A DNA stretch of 53,481 nt, taken from Streptomyces tateyamensis. Lineage in GTDB: Bacteria > Actinomycetota > Actinomycetes > Streptomycetales > Streptomycetaceae. Location: the NCBI RefSeq assembly GCF_003205575.1, contig NZ_PYBW01000018.1, positions 1-53,481 of the forward strand, in the 5' to 3' direction. A program made the translations under genes and the position numbers. Under the pieces are notes generated by a model. It did no database searches. It was not told the origin of the DNA and saw only the letters and a list, made by a program, of their open reading frames with translations. Below, piece after piece: positions 23,650-32,147 of the stretch (the first letter of the stretch is position 1; each line of letters begins with the position of its first letter).

Positions 23650-24016
23650 GGCAGGTCTCCCTTGCTCACCGCGACGGTACTGCCGTCATCCTCGCACCAG
23701 CGGGCCGCCCCGCCGGGGAGCCGTCCAGCGGGCGGACAGTCGGTGAACGAGACCTCATATTCCCCACAGTCACCAGCTGTGGCAGCGCCCAGGCCGGATT
23801 CGAGGCGTCAGCACCTCACGCAGTAGGGGCGAACCGACCGCCGATGAGGGGCACCGGGATTTGACAAGGCATATTTCTGACAGTCAGTTAGATGATAAAT
23901 GCCATTCGACAGCCGCCCCCAGAACGGTGGCGCCGGCGCCGCCGACCACCCGCGCGGGCCGCCACGGAACGTCACCTGCCCGACCACGCTGGGTGACCGA
24001 ACCCCGGAGGTCGACC
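23650..24016. other. Divergent intergenic region, proC and antiporter
   Basis: About 370 bases without a gene. An AT-richer patch at 23860-23900 contains TTGACA (23862) and a possible TTAGAT, but the spacing of about 21 is too long for a standard promoter. A frame running in from 23861 has no separate start of interest. No repeats or operators were recognised. Confidence 0.5.
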
Positions 24017-25312
24017 GTGGGACACCTCGACGGCACCACCCTGCTGCTGGCCGCCCTGGCCCTGACCCTCGTCCTGAGTAGGGCCGCCGGGCGGCTGGCG
24101 ACCCGGTTCAGGCAGCCCGCCGTCCTCGCCGAGATCGCGGTCGGGGTGGCGCTCGGGCCCACCCTGCTGGGCCGGCTGCTGCCCTCGGTGCACCGGGGCC
24201 TGTTCACCCAGGAGGTGCGCACCGTCCTCGGCGGGCTGGCCCAACTCGCGGTGGCGCTGTACGCCTTCGAGATCGGCCGGCACCTGGCCGCCGACCGCCC
24301 GGGCAGCGGCCGCCGGGGCGGGCGGACCCCGCTGGTACTGGCCGCCGCCTCGCTGCTGGCGCCCGCGGTGGCCGGGCTGGCCGTGGCCGTACCGCTGTAC
24401 CGGCACCACCTGGCCGGTGGCGGCACCGGCCTGCCCGCCTTCGCGCTCTACCTGGCCTGCGCGCTGGGGGTGACCGCCGTCCCGGTGCTGGCCCGGATCC
24501 TGCAGGACCGCGGGCTGGCGGCCACCCCGGTGGGCCGGCTCAGCCTGGTGGCCGCCTCGATCGGCGACGCGGCCTGCTGGTGCGTGCTGGGCCTGGCGCT
24601 CTGGCTGGCCGGGCGGATGGGCTGGCCGCAGCTGCTGGCCGCGCTGCTGGGCGCCGGGGCGGCCGGCCTGGTGGCCCACCGGCGGCCCGGGCTGCGGCCC
24701 GGCCGGGAGATCGGGGTGGTGGCCACCACCGGGGCGATCTGCCTGGCCGCGGCGGTCTCCTCCGGGCTGGGGCTGCACCCGCTGTTCGGCGGACTGATGC
24801 TGGGCCTGGCCTGGCCGGACCACCGGGAGCCGGGCAGTACGGCCGCCCGCAGCGGACCGTCCGCGGTGATCGGGCAGCTGGCCGCGGTCCTGCTGCCCTG
24901 CTTCTTCCTGGGGGCCGGTCAGCAGGTGGACCTGGGTGCCGACCTGACGGACCGGAACTTCCTGCTGCTGGTGGCCCTGCTGCTGGTGCTGGCGACCGGG
25001 TCGAAGTTCGCGGTCTGCGCCCTGGTCGGCCGGCGCGACGGGCTGGGGCGGACGGCGGCGCTGCGGCTGGGGGTGCTGATGAACACCCGCGGGCTGACCG
25101 AGATCGTGGTGCTCACCACCGGCTACCAGGCCGGCCTGATCGGGCACCGGCTGTTCGAGGCGCTGCTGGTGGTGGCACTGCTGGCCACCGCGGCGGCCGG
25201 GCCGGCGCTGAGCCTGCTGGAGCGGGCCGAGCGGACCGAGGTGGTGCCGGCCGAGCCGGCGGCGCGGACGGCCGAGCCGGCTCGGACCGCCGCCGGGCGC
25301 GACCACGGCTAG
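24017..25312 (+). CDS. CPA2 family cation:proton antiporter
   Basis: 431 residues from GTG with GGAGG 6 bases upstream. About 12 membrane segments; the first conserved block is RFRQPAVLAEIAVGVALGPTLLGRL (typical of the Kef/NapA family), followed by LAVALYAFEIGRHLA, an unwound-helix-like GVTAVPVLARILQDRG, and LGVLMNTRGLTEIVVLTTG near residue 360. These mark the monovalent cation:proton antiporter-2 family. There is no C-terminal TrkA-N domain, so it is the membrane domain alone. Ion specificity (Na+ or K+) is unknown. It is transcribed alone and is closed by a hairpin. Confidence 0.9.
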   Translation: MGHLDGTTLLLAALALTLVLSRAAGRLATRFRQPAVLAEIAVGVALGPTLLGRLLPSVHRGLFTQEVRTVLGGLAQLAVALYAFEIGRHLAADRPGSGRRGGRTPLVLAAASLLAPAVAGLAVAVPLYRHHLAGGGTGLPAFALYLACALGVTAVPVLARILQDRGLAATPVGRLSLVAASIGDAACWCVLGLALWLAGRMGWPQLLAALLGAGAAGLVAHRRPGLRPGREIGVVATTGAICLAAAVSSGLGLHPLFGGLMLGLAWPDHREPGSTAARSGPSAVIGQLAAVLLPCFFLGAGQQVDLGADLTDRNFLLLVALLLVLATGSKFAVCALVGRRDGLGRTAALRLGVLMNTRGLTEIVVLTTGYQAGLIGHRLFEALLVVALLATAAAGPALSLLERAERTEVVPAEPAARTAEPARTAAGRDHG

Positions 25313-25362
25313 GGGCGCCTTCCGGATCACGGCGACCGACCGCCTGATCCGAAAGACGCCCC
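25312..25362. terminator. Bidirectional terminator between antiporter and glucan synthase genes
   Basis: An 18-bp inverted repeat with two C-A mismatches (25312-25329 with 25345-25362), 15-nt loop, between convergent genes 62 bases apart. Confidence 0.65.
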
Positions 25363-25374
25363 CCTGAGGCCGGC

Positions 25375-26559
25375 TCAGCCGACCAGCTTCTCGTAGACCC
25401 GCAGCGTCCGCTCGGCCACGCCGGTCCAGGAGAACTGCTGCTCGACCCGCTGCCGGCCGGCCCGGCCGTACTGCTCGGCCAGGTCCGGGTCGTCCAGCAT
25501 CCGGTTGACCGCGGCGGCCAGGCCGCCGGCCAGCTCGGCGGGGTCGGCCGGCTCCCCGGTACCGTCCTCGCCGGCCCGGTACGGGACCAGCAGGCCGGTC
25601 CCGCCGTCCACCACCACCTCGGGGATCCCGCCGACCCGGGTGGCCACCACGGCGGTGCCGCAGGCCATCGCCTCCAGGTTGACGATGCCCATCGGCTCGT
25701 AGAGCGAGGGGCAGACGAAGACCGCGGCATGGGTGAGCAGTTGGCGCACCGAGGCGGGGTCCAGCATCCCGTCGATCCGGATCACGCCGTCCCGGGCGCG
25801 GCTCAGCTCGTCGACCAGCCCGGCCACCTCGGCGGCGATCTCCGGGGTGTCGGGCTGACCGCAGCAGAGCACCAGCTGGGCCTGCGGCCGCAGCTCGAAG
25901 GCGGCCCGCAGCAGGTGCGGCAGCCCCTTCTGCCGGGTGACCCGGCCGACGAACAGCACCATCGGACGGCTCGGGTCGATACCGAACCGCTCCAGCGCGT
26001 CCACCCGCAGGTCGGCTCGGTAGGTCTCGCTGTCAATTCCGTTGTGGATGACGTGCACCCGCTCCGGGTCCACCGCCGGATAGGCGCGCAGGATGTCCTC
26101 GCGCATCGCGCCGGAGACCGCGATCAGCGCGTCGGCCGCCTCGGCGGCGGAGCGCTCCAGCCAGCTGGAGAGCGCGTACCCGCCGCCCAACTGCTCGGCC
26201 TTCCAAGGCCGCAGCGGCTCCAGGCTGTGCATCGTCATCACGTGCGGCACCCCGTGCAGCAGCTTGGCCAGCTGCCCGGCGGCGTTGGCGTACCAGGTGT
26301 GGCTGTGCACCAGGTCGGCCCCGGCGCAGTCGGCCGCGATCCGCAGGTCCGCGCCGAGGAACTGCAGCGCCGGGTTGACCCCGGCCAGGTCGGCCGGCAC
26401 CTGGTAGGCCGTGGTGCCGGCCTCGGTGCGCGGCTCACCCAGGCAGCGCACCTGGACCTCGGCCAGAGTACGCAGGGCCCGGGTGAGCTCGGCGGCGTGG
26501 ACGCCGGCGCCGCCGTAGACCTCCGGCGGGTACTCGCGGGTGAGCAGGTCGACGCGCAT
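25375..26559 (-). CDS. glgM: GT4 glycogen synthase / maltose-1-phosphate synthase
   Basis: 394 residues, GT-B fold, family GT4. The N-terminal glycine loop is LTREYPPEVYGGAGVHAAEL, the middle has VHSHTWYANAAG and MTMHSLEPLRPWK, and the C-terminal nucleotide site includes FVGRVTRQKGLPHLL and the GT4 signature SLYEPMGIVNLEAMACGTAVV. This matches the actinobacterial enzyme annotated as GlgA and shown in mycobacteria (GlgM) to make maltose-1-phosphate from ADP-glucose, the donor for GlgE. glgE, pep2 and glgB are nearby, supporting that role. Its start is 41 bases after the 57-residue peptide gene, so both may share a transcript. Confidence 0.9.
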   Translation of the reverse strand: MRVDLLTREYPPEVYGGAGVHAAELTRALRTLAEVQVRCLGEPRTEAGTTAYQVPADLAGVNPALQFLGADLRIAADCAGADLVHSHTWYANAAGQLAKLLHGVPHVMTMHSLEPLRPWKAEQLGGGYALSSWLERSAAEAADALIAVSGAMREDILRAYPAVDPERVHVIHNGIDSETYRADLRVDALERFGIDPSRPMVLFVGRVTRQKGLPHLLRAAFELRPQAQLVLCCGQPDTPEIAAEVAGLVDELSRARDGVIRIDGMLDPASVRQLLTHAAVFVCPSLYEPMGIVNLEAMACGTAVVATRVGGIPEVVVDGGTGLLVPYRAGEDGTGEPADPAELAGGLAAAVNRMLDDPDLAEQYGRAGRQRVEQQFSWTGVAERTLRVYEKLVG

Positions 26560-26600
26560 GTCCGTGTGGGTCCCTTCGCGAGATCAGCCGGTCAGGCGGG

Positions 26601-26774
26601 TCAGCAACAGCCGCCGCTCGGGGAGAGCGGGGAGGCGGTGCCCTGCGGGGCCACCACGGAAGTGCCGCCGTCCATCGGAGAGTTGTCAGCGGCGGAGCCG
26701 CTCGGTGCCAGCGCGAACATCGCGCCGAGGGCAAGAACGACCGCGCCGAGGGCGAGCGGAAGGAGCGTGCGCAT
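26601..26774 (-). CDS. 57-residue secreted or membrane peptide, possible signalling precursor
   Basis: Starts MRTLLPLALGAVVLALGAM, continues with a hydrophobic stretch to about residue 22, an AlaProSer region and a plausible cleavage site near GSAA (residue 29), leaving a 28-residue Ser/Pro/Gly-rich tail that ends GGCC. GAAAGG lies about 9 bases before the ATG. Codon third positions are G/C throughout, as in the neighbours. It is divergent from an XRE-TPR regulator across 284 bases containing two tandem palindromes. I do not recognise a family. A pheromone precursor, a lipoprotein-like peptide or a simple membrane peptide are the alternatives; the terminal Cys pair does not fit a classic lipobox. 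Confidence 0.65.
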   Translation of the reverse strand: MRTLLPLALGAVVLALGAMFALAPSGSAADNSPMDGGTSVVAPQGTASPLSPSGGCC

Positions 26775-26805
26775 GGCAGGGGGCCTTTCGCCGAGTCAGA
26801 TTTCG

Positions 26806-26845
26806 TTGACAAGGAGAGTCAATCCGAGTTGACCCAAGCTGTCAA
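26806..26845. promoter_or_regulatory. Two tandem TTGAC-N7-GTCAA operators
   Basis: Two 17-bp palindromes of identical form, 26806-26822 and 26829-26845, whose centres are 23 bases apart (about two helical turns), so a dimeric regulator would bind both on one DNA face. They lie between the divergent 57-residue peptide gene (32 bases from its ATG) and the XRE regulator gene, and are the best candidate for that regulator's site. A further GTCA/TTGAC pairing just left (about 26795-26810) may be a partial third site. Confidence 0.65.
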
Positions 26846-26886
26846 TGATCATCTTTCTCAACAGGTTTACGGTACGGAGAGTGACC

Positions 26887-26934
26887 ATGGAAGCCTGGGG
26901 AAGGACCTATATGTCCCCGACGTTGCCTACCTAG
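26887..26934 (+). CDS. Candidate 15-codon leader peptide upstream of the XRE regulator
   Basis: ATG at 26887 encodes MEAWGRTYMSPTLPT and a TAG stop. GGAG sits 7 bases upstream, a better match than that of many full genes here. It lies 124 bases before the regulator ATG on the same strand. It could be a translated leader, an attenuator, or chance. No other support is available. Confidence 0.3.
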   Translation: MEAWGRTYMSPTLPT

Positions 26935-27058
26935 GGCGACGCCGGAAGACCGGCACAGCTCCTTGGCGACCGACCGCATGTGGTGTAAAAGATGGAGTCA
27001 AATGGGCACCACTGAGGTAAGGCTCGACCAGCCCTCCCTCCCCGTTGACCGGAGAACC

Positions 27059-28417
27059 ATGGACCAATCGCAGAGTGAGACGAATGGCATCGGGCAGCGG
27101 CTGCGCGAACTGCGCCAGAAGCGCGGACTTAACCAGCAGGACCTTGCCTCGGACGACGTCTCGGTGAGCTACGTCTCGCTGATCGAGACCGGCAAGCGCG
27201 CGCCCTCGGACACCGTCCTCAAGACGCTGGCCGAACGCGTGGGCTGCACCGTGGACTACCTGCGGACCGGGCGCGACGACGCCCGGGTCAAAGAGCTCGA
27301 GCTCAAGGTCGCCTTCGGCGACATGGCCCTGCGCAACGGCGCCAACGGCGAAGCCCTGCAGTCCTACAGCGAGGCGCTGGCCAACGCTCCGCTGCTGCAG
27401 GAGGCCACCGTGCGCCGGGCCCGGCTCGGCCAGGCGCTGGCCTTCGAGAAGCTCGGCCGGCTGGAGGCCGCGATCCAGCTGTTCACCACGCTGTTCGAGG
27501 ACCCCGGCACGGTCCCGGGCACCAGTGACTGGGCCCAGCTGGCCGTGGCGCTCTGCCGGGCGTACCGCGACTCGGGCGACCAGATGATGAGCGTCGAGGT
27601 GGGTGAGCGGGCGCTGCGCAAGCTCGACCAGCTCGGCCTGGACTACACCGACGACCACATCCAGCTCGGCGCCACCCTGATCACCTGCTACTTCCAGCGC
27701 GGTGATCTGACCCAGGCCCAGCTGCTGGTCAACCGGCTCACCGCGGTGGCCGAGCAGACCGGCTCCCGGGTCGCCCGCGGCTCGGTCTACTGGAACGCCG
27801 CCCTGGTGGCCCGCAGCCGCGGGCAGTTCAAGGAGGCGCTGGCCCTCACCGAGCGGGCCCTGATGCTGATGGCGGAGACCGACAACGTCCGGCACCTGGG
27901 CATCCTCAAGTTCAACTGCGCGTCCTTCCTGCTGGACACCGAGAGCAGCGAGCACGAGCGGATCGAGGAGTTGCTGACCGAGTCCCAGGAGGCCGTGGTG
28001 GAGGCCGGCACCGCGGTCGAGCAGGCCAAGGTGGAGGTCGAGTTCGCCCGCCTGTCGCTGCGTCAGGGGGCGCCGCAGGATGCCCTGGGCCGGGCCAGCC
28101 GGGCGATCGGCCTGCTGCGCAACGAGGCGCCCTGGGACTCCGCCTTCGCCCGGACCCTGCTCGCCCAGGCCCAGTTCGACCTCGGCGAGGAGCGGCAGGC
28201 CCGGGAGACCATGCGGGCGGTGGAGCGCGAGCTGCTGCGGCTGCCCGACAACCGCTCCAGCGCCACGGTCTGGCGCCAGGCCGGGGACGTCTGGCTGGCC
28301 AACGGCCACCAGGGCGAGGCGATGACCTTCTACCAGCGGGCGCTGTGCGGCGCCGGCCTGGTGCCGCTGCACAGCACCTCGCCCGCGATCGCGATGGTGA
28401 CCAGCCCGCAGACCTGA
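27059..28417 (+). CDS. XRE-family regulator with TPR-like C-terminal domain
   Basis: 452 residues. Residues about 8-65 form a Cro/CI-type helix-turn-helix (IGQRLRELRQKRGLNQQDLA, SVSYVSLIETGKRAPSDTVL). From about 75 to 435 the protein is all-helical with repeated paired helices, e.g. ALRNGANGEALQSYSEALAN, ALCRAYRDSGDQMMSVEVGE, AALVARSRGQFKEALALTER and WLANGHQGEAMTFYQRAL, i.e. TPR-like repeats. N-terminal HTH plus TPRs is the architecture of RRNPP peptide-sensing regulators, though in actinomycetes the ligand of such proteins is unknown to me. GGAGAACC precedes the ATG. Divergent from the 57-residue secreted peptide; the tandem palindromes between them are the likely operator. Confidence 0.88.
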   Translation: MDQSQSETNGIGQRLRELRQKRGLNQQDLASDDVSVSYVSLIETGKRAPSDTVLKTLAERVGCTVDYLRTGRDDARVKELELKVAFGDMALRNGANGEALQSYSEALANAPLLQEATVRRARLGQALAFEKLGRLEAAIQLFTTLFEDPGTVPGTSDWAQLAVALCRAYRDSGDQMMSVEVGERALRKLDQLGLDYTDDHIQLGATLITCYFQRGDLTQAQLLVNRLTAVAEQTGSRVARGSVYWNAALVARSRGQFKEALALTERALMLMAETDNVRHLGILKFNCASFLLDTESSEHERIEELLTESQEAVVEAGTAVEQAKVEVEFARLSLRQGAPQDALGRASRAIGLLRNEAPWDSAFARTLLAQAQFDLGEERQARETMRAVERELLRLPDNRSSATVWRQAGDVWLANGHQGEAMTFYQRALCGAGLVPLHSTSPAIAMVTSPQT

Positions 28418-28431
28418 GCCGCGGGTTGGGA

Positions 28432-28452
28432 CGGACGGCGGGGGGCCGTCCG
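28432..28452. terminator. Hairpin between convergent XRE regulator and mutase genes
   Basis: CGGACGGC and its complement enclosing five G residues, 14 bases after the regulator stop. A second 7-bp hairpin (28462-28468 with 28477-28483) overlaps the stop codon of the convergent mutase gene. Confidence 0.55.
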
Positions 28453-28475
28453 CCCCGAACAGGGCCTGTCCCGGT

Positions 28476-29834
28476 TCAGGCCCGCGCAATCGCCGCCAGC
28501 ACCTGTTCACGCAGCGCCGCCAGGGTCGCGGGGTCGCCGGCCTCGGCGTTCAGCCGCAGCACCGGCTCGGTGTTGGAGGGCCGCACGTTGAACCAGGAGC
28601 CGTCCGCGAAGCTCGCGGTCAGCCCGTCGAGGTGGTCCAGCTGGGCCGCCGCATCGCCCAGCGCGTGCTCCACGGCGACCACCGCGGCCGCCGGGTCGGG
28701 CGTGGGCAGGTTCACCTCGCCGGAGCTCTCGTACCGCTTCAGCCCGTCCACCAGGGTGGACAGCGGGTGCTGTGCCGCGGAGAGCTCGGCGATGATGTGC
28801 AGCGCCGCCAACAGGCCGGTGTCGGCGAACCAGAAGTCGCGGAAGTAGTAGTGCCCGGAGTGCTCGCCGCCGAAGACCGCCTGGTGCTCGGCCATCAGCC
28901 GCTTGACGAACGAGTGCCCGACCCGGGAGCGCACCGGCTTGCCGCCGGCCTCCTCGATCTGCTCCACCGTGCCGCGCGAGGTGATCAGGTTGTGCACCAC
29001 CGCGGCCCCCGGCTCGCGGGCCAGCAGCCGCTTGGCCACCAGGGCCACCACCGAGGAGGCGGGCACCGCCTCGCCCCGCTCGTCCACCGCGAAGCAGCGG
29101 TCCGCGTCCCCGTCGAAGGCCAGGCCCAGGTCCGCGCCCTCGGCCCGGACCCGCTCCTTGAGCGCGGCCACGTTGGCCGGCTTCATCGGGTCCGCCTCGT
29201 GGTTCGGGAAGCTGCCGTCCAGCTCGAAGTACATCGGCACGACGGTCAGCGCGGGCTGGTCGAGCACCAGCGGCACGGTGAGCCCGGCCATCCCGTTGCC
29301 CGCGTCCACCACCACCTTGAGCGGCCGCAGGCCGGACAGGTCGACCAGGCTGTGCAGGTGGGCCGCGTAGTCGTCCAGCAGCGCCACCTCGCGCCGCCCG
29401 CCCCGGCGCCCCGCGGCCGGCGCCGGTGCGGGCCGGGTCAGCGCGGCCCGCAGCACCTCCAGCCCGGTGCCCTCGCCGACCGGCACCGCGCCGGCCCGGC
29501 AGAGCTTGATGCCGTTGTAGCCGGCCGGGTTGTGGCTGGCGGTGAACATCGCCCCGGGCACCCCGAGCCGGCCGGAGACGAAGTAGAGGTAGTCGGTGGA
29601 GCCCAGGCCGGCGTCCACCACGTCCACGCCCTGCTCGCGCAGGCCCCGGGCGAAGGCCTCGGCCAACGCGGGCGAGGTGTCGCGCATGTCGCGGGCCAGC
29701 GCGACCTCCGGTGCCCCGGTCAGCTCGGCGAAGGCGGCGCCGAGCAGGTGCGCCGCCGACTCGTCCAGCTCCTGCGGGGACAGGCCCCGGATGTCGTAGG
29801 CCTTGACCAGTCTGGCGGCGAGTTCAGGCGTCAT
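28476..29834 (-). CDS. manB: Phosphomannomutase/phosphoglucomutase
   Basis: 452 residues of the alpha-D-phosphohexomutase superfamily, interconverting hexose 6- and 1-phosphates. Active-site serine loop FTASHNPAGYNG (about residue 100), metal loop FDGDADRCFAV, sugar loop GGEHSGHYYF and phosphate loop RPSNTEPVLR are all intact. Either glucose or mannose phosphate could be the substrate; context in a glucan operon favours supply of glucose-1-phosphate. Its ATG lies 11 bases inside the end of glgB, implying coupling. It is the last gene of the leftward glgE-pep2-glgB unit. Confidence 0.93.
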   Translation of the reverse strand: MTPELAARLVKAYDIRGLSPQELDESAAHLLGAAFAELTGAPEVALARDMRDTSPALAEAFARGLREQGVDVVDAGLGSTDYLYFVSGRLGVPGAMFTASHNPAGYNGIKLCRAGAVPVGEGTGLEVLRAALTRPAPAPAAGRRGGRREVALLDDYAAHLHSLVDLSGLRPLKVVVDAGNGMAGLTVPLVLDQPALTVVPMYFELDGSFPNHEADPMKPANVAALKERVRAEGADLGLAFDGDADRCFAVDERGEAVPASSVVALVAKRLLAREPGAAVVHNLITSRGTVEQIEEAGGKPVRSRVGHSFVKRLMAEHQAVFGGEHSGHYYFRDFWFADTGLLAALHIIAELSAAQHPLSTLVDGLKRYESSGEVNLPTPDPAAAVVAVEHALGDAAAQLDHLDGLTASFADGSWFNVRPSNTEPVLRLNAEAGDPATLAALREQVLAAIARA

Positions 29835-32100
29835 GGTCGGTCATCTCCAGTAGGTCCGGGTCGGCCGGCGCCAGCGGCAGCGCGCTGCCCGGCGGGCAGA
29901 GCCACACGGTGGCCAGCGGCGGCAGGGTCAGCTCGGCACTGAACTGCTGCCCCTGCCAGGGCACGTCCTCGGCCTGGTAGGGGGTGGTGGGACCGGCGCC
30001 GGAACCGCCGAACCGGGGCTGGTCGGTGTCCAGCACCACCACCCACCGGCCCGCGGCGGGCAGTCCGATCCGGTAGTTGCTGCGGACCGTCGGCGACAGG
30101 TTGCTGACCGCCACCAGGCTGCGGCCCGCGGCGTCGCGGCGGACGAAGGAGTAGACGTTGTCCTGGGCCGCGTCGGCGTCCAGCCAGCTGAAGCCGGCCG
30201 GCGAGGTGTCCAGCTCCCACAGCGCCGGGCTGTCCTGGTAGATCCGGTTGAGCTCGCCGACCAGGCGCTGCACGCCGCGGTGCTCGGCGGCGGCCGGCCA
30301 GTCCTCGTCGAGCAGCCACCACTGCGGGCCGGACTCGTGGTCGAACTCGGCCCCCTGGGCGAACTCCTGTCCCATGAACAGCAGCTGCTTGCCCGGGTGG
30401 GCCCACATCAGGCCCAGGTAGGCGCGGTGGTTGGCGCGCTGCTGCCACCAGTCACCCGGCATCTTCGAGACCAGCGCGCCCTTGCCGTGCACCACCTCGT
30501 CGTGCGAGATCGGCAGCACGTAGTTCTCCGAGTACGCGTAGACCATCGAGAAGGTCAACTCGTTGTGGTGGTACTGGCGGTGGATCGGGTCGCGGCCGAA
30601 GTAGCGCAGCGTGTCGTGCATCCAGCCCATGTTCCACTTGAGGCCGAAGCCCAGGCCGCCGGTGTCGGTGGGCCGGGTCACCCCGCTCCAGGCGGTGGAC
30701 TCCTCGGCGATGGTGACCACGCCGGGGCAGCGGCGGTAGACGGTGGCGTTCATCTCCTGAAGGAAGCCGACCGCGTCCAGGTTCTCCCGCCCGCCGTGCT
30801 GGTTCGGCGTCCACCGGCCGTCCTCGCGCGAGTAGTCCAGGTAGAGCATCGAGGCCACCGCGTCCACCCGCAGCCCGTCGACGTGGAACTCCTCGCACCA
30901 GTACACGGCGTTGGCGACCAGGAAGTTGCGCACCTCGGCCCGCCCGTAGTCGAAGGTCAGGGTGCCCCAGTCCGGGTGCTCGGCGCGCAGCGGGTCGGCC
31001 GGCTCGTACAGCGCCTGCCCGTCGAAGCGGGCCAGCGCGAACCCGTCCTTGGGGAAGTGGGCCGGCACCCAGTCCACGATCACCCCGATCTGCGCCTGGT
31101 GCAGGGCGTCCACCAGGTACCGGAAGTCGTCCGGGGACCCGAACCGCGCGGTCGGGGCGTAGAACCCGGTCACCTGGTAGCCCCAGGACCCGCCGAACGG
31201 GTGCTCCATCACCGGCATGAACTCCACATGGGTGAAGTTCAGCTCCCGCAGGTACGCCGGCAGCACCTCGGCCAGCTGCCGGTAGCTCAACCCCGGTCGC
31301 CAGGAACCCAGGTGCAACTCGTACACCGACATCGCCCGGTCCAGGGTGCCGTGTCCGGCCCGGCGGGCCAGCCACTGGGCGTCGCCCCAGCGGTACTGCG
31401 AGGCCTCCACCACCGAGGCGGTGCACGGCGGAGCCTCGGCGCGCCGGGCCATCGGGTCCGCCTTCTGCACCAGCTCGCCGCCCCGGACGGCGATCTCGAA
31501 CTTGTACTGGGCACCCTCGCCGATCCCGGGCACGAACAGCTCCCAGACCCCGCTGGCGCCCAGCGAGCGCATCGGGAACCCGGTGCCGTCCCAGAAGTTG
31601 AAGTCGCCGACCAGCCGCACCCCTTCCGCGTTCGGCGCCCACACCGCGAAGGCGGTGCCGGCCAGGCCCTCCACCTCGCGCGGGTGCGCCCCGAGCACCT
31701 GCCAGAGCTGCTCGTGCCGGCCCTCCCGGATCAGGTGCAGGTCCAGCTCGCCCAGGGTGGGCGCCAGCCGGTAGCCGTCCGCCTCCTCCCGCACCCCGCC
31801 GGCGTCGTGCACCAGCAGCCGGTACTCGGCCGGCCACTCCGGGGCCAGCAGGCCGGTGAACAGCCCGTCCTCGGCCGGGGCCAGGGCGACCTGGCCGAGC
31901 GGGGTGTCCAGCAGCACGGCGTCGGCTCCCGGCCGCAGCACCCGCACCGCCGTCCCGCCGCGCACCGGGTGGACACCCAGGACGGCGTGCGGGTCGTGGT
32001 GCCGCCCGGCCAGCAGCCGGGCGGTCTCCTCGGGCTCGGGCCGGGCCGGGGCGAGCTGCAGCACCGGGCGATCCAGTTCGGGGGCGAGGCGGGAAGTCAC
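29824..32100 (-). CDS. glgB: 1,4-alpha-glucan branching enzyme
   Basis: About 758 residues from the GTG at 32100 (MTSRLAPELDRPVLQ). An N-terminal beta-sandwich and a CBM48-like module (AVWAPNAEGVRLVGDFNFWDG, about residue 135-175) precede the GH13 catalytic barrel with VEFMPVMEHPFGGSWGYQ, the nucleophile region GLRVDAVASMLYLDY, the acid/base VVTIAEESTAW and ISHDEVVHGKG. It introduces alpha-1,6 branches into glucans made by GlgE. Between pep2 (47 bases upstream) and the overlapping mutase gene. The frame is open far upstream, but that part overlaps pep2 in another frame and is not coding. Confidence 0.95.
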   Translation of the reverse strand: MTSRLAPELDRPVLQLAPARPEPEETARLLAGRHHDPHAVLGVHPVRGGTAVRVLRPGADAVLLDTPLGQVALAPAEDGLFTGLLAPEWPAEYRLLVHDAGGVREEADGYRLAPTLGELDLHLIREGRHEQLWQVLGAHPREVEGLAGTAFAVWAPNAEGVRLVGDFNFWDGTGFPMRSLGASGVWELFVPGIGEGAQYKFEIAVRGGELVQKADPMARRAEAPPCTASVVEASQYRWGDAQWLARRAGHGTLDRAMSVYELHLGSWRPGLSYRQLAEVLPAYLRELNFTHVEFMPVMEHPFGGSWGYQVTGFYAPTARFGSPDDFRYLVDALHQAQIGVIVDWVPAHFPKDGFALARFDGQALYEPADPLRAEHPDWGTLTFDYGRAEVRNFLVANAVYWCEEFHVDGLRVDAVASMLYLDYSREDGRWTPNQHGGRENLDAVGFLQEMNATVYRRCPGVVTIAEESTAWSGVTRPTDTGGLGFGLKWNMGWMHDTLRYFGRDPIHRQYHHNELTFSMVYAYSENYVLPISHDEVVHGKGALVSKMPGDWWQQRANHRAYLGLMWAHPGKQLLFMGQEFAQGAEFDHESGPQWWLLDEDWPAAAEHRGVQRLVGELNRIYQDSPALWELDTSPAGFSWLDADAAQDNVYSFVRRDAAGRSLVAVSNLSPTVRSNYRIGLPAAGRWVVVLDTDQPRFGGSGAGPTTPYQAEDVPWQGQQFSAELTLPPLATVWLCPPGSALPLAPADPDLLEMTDHDA

Positions 32101-32147
32101 GGGTCGGTGATCCTGTCGTCGGTGAGCGGGAAGGGACTGACGGCGGG

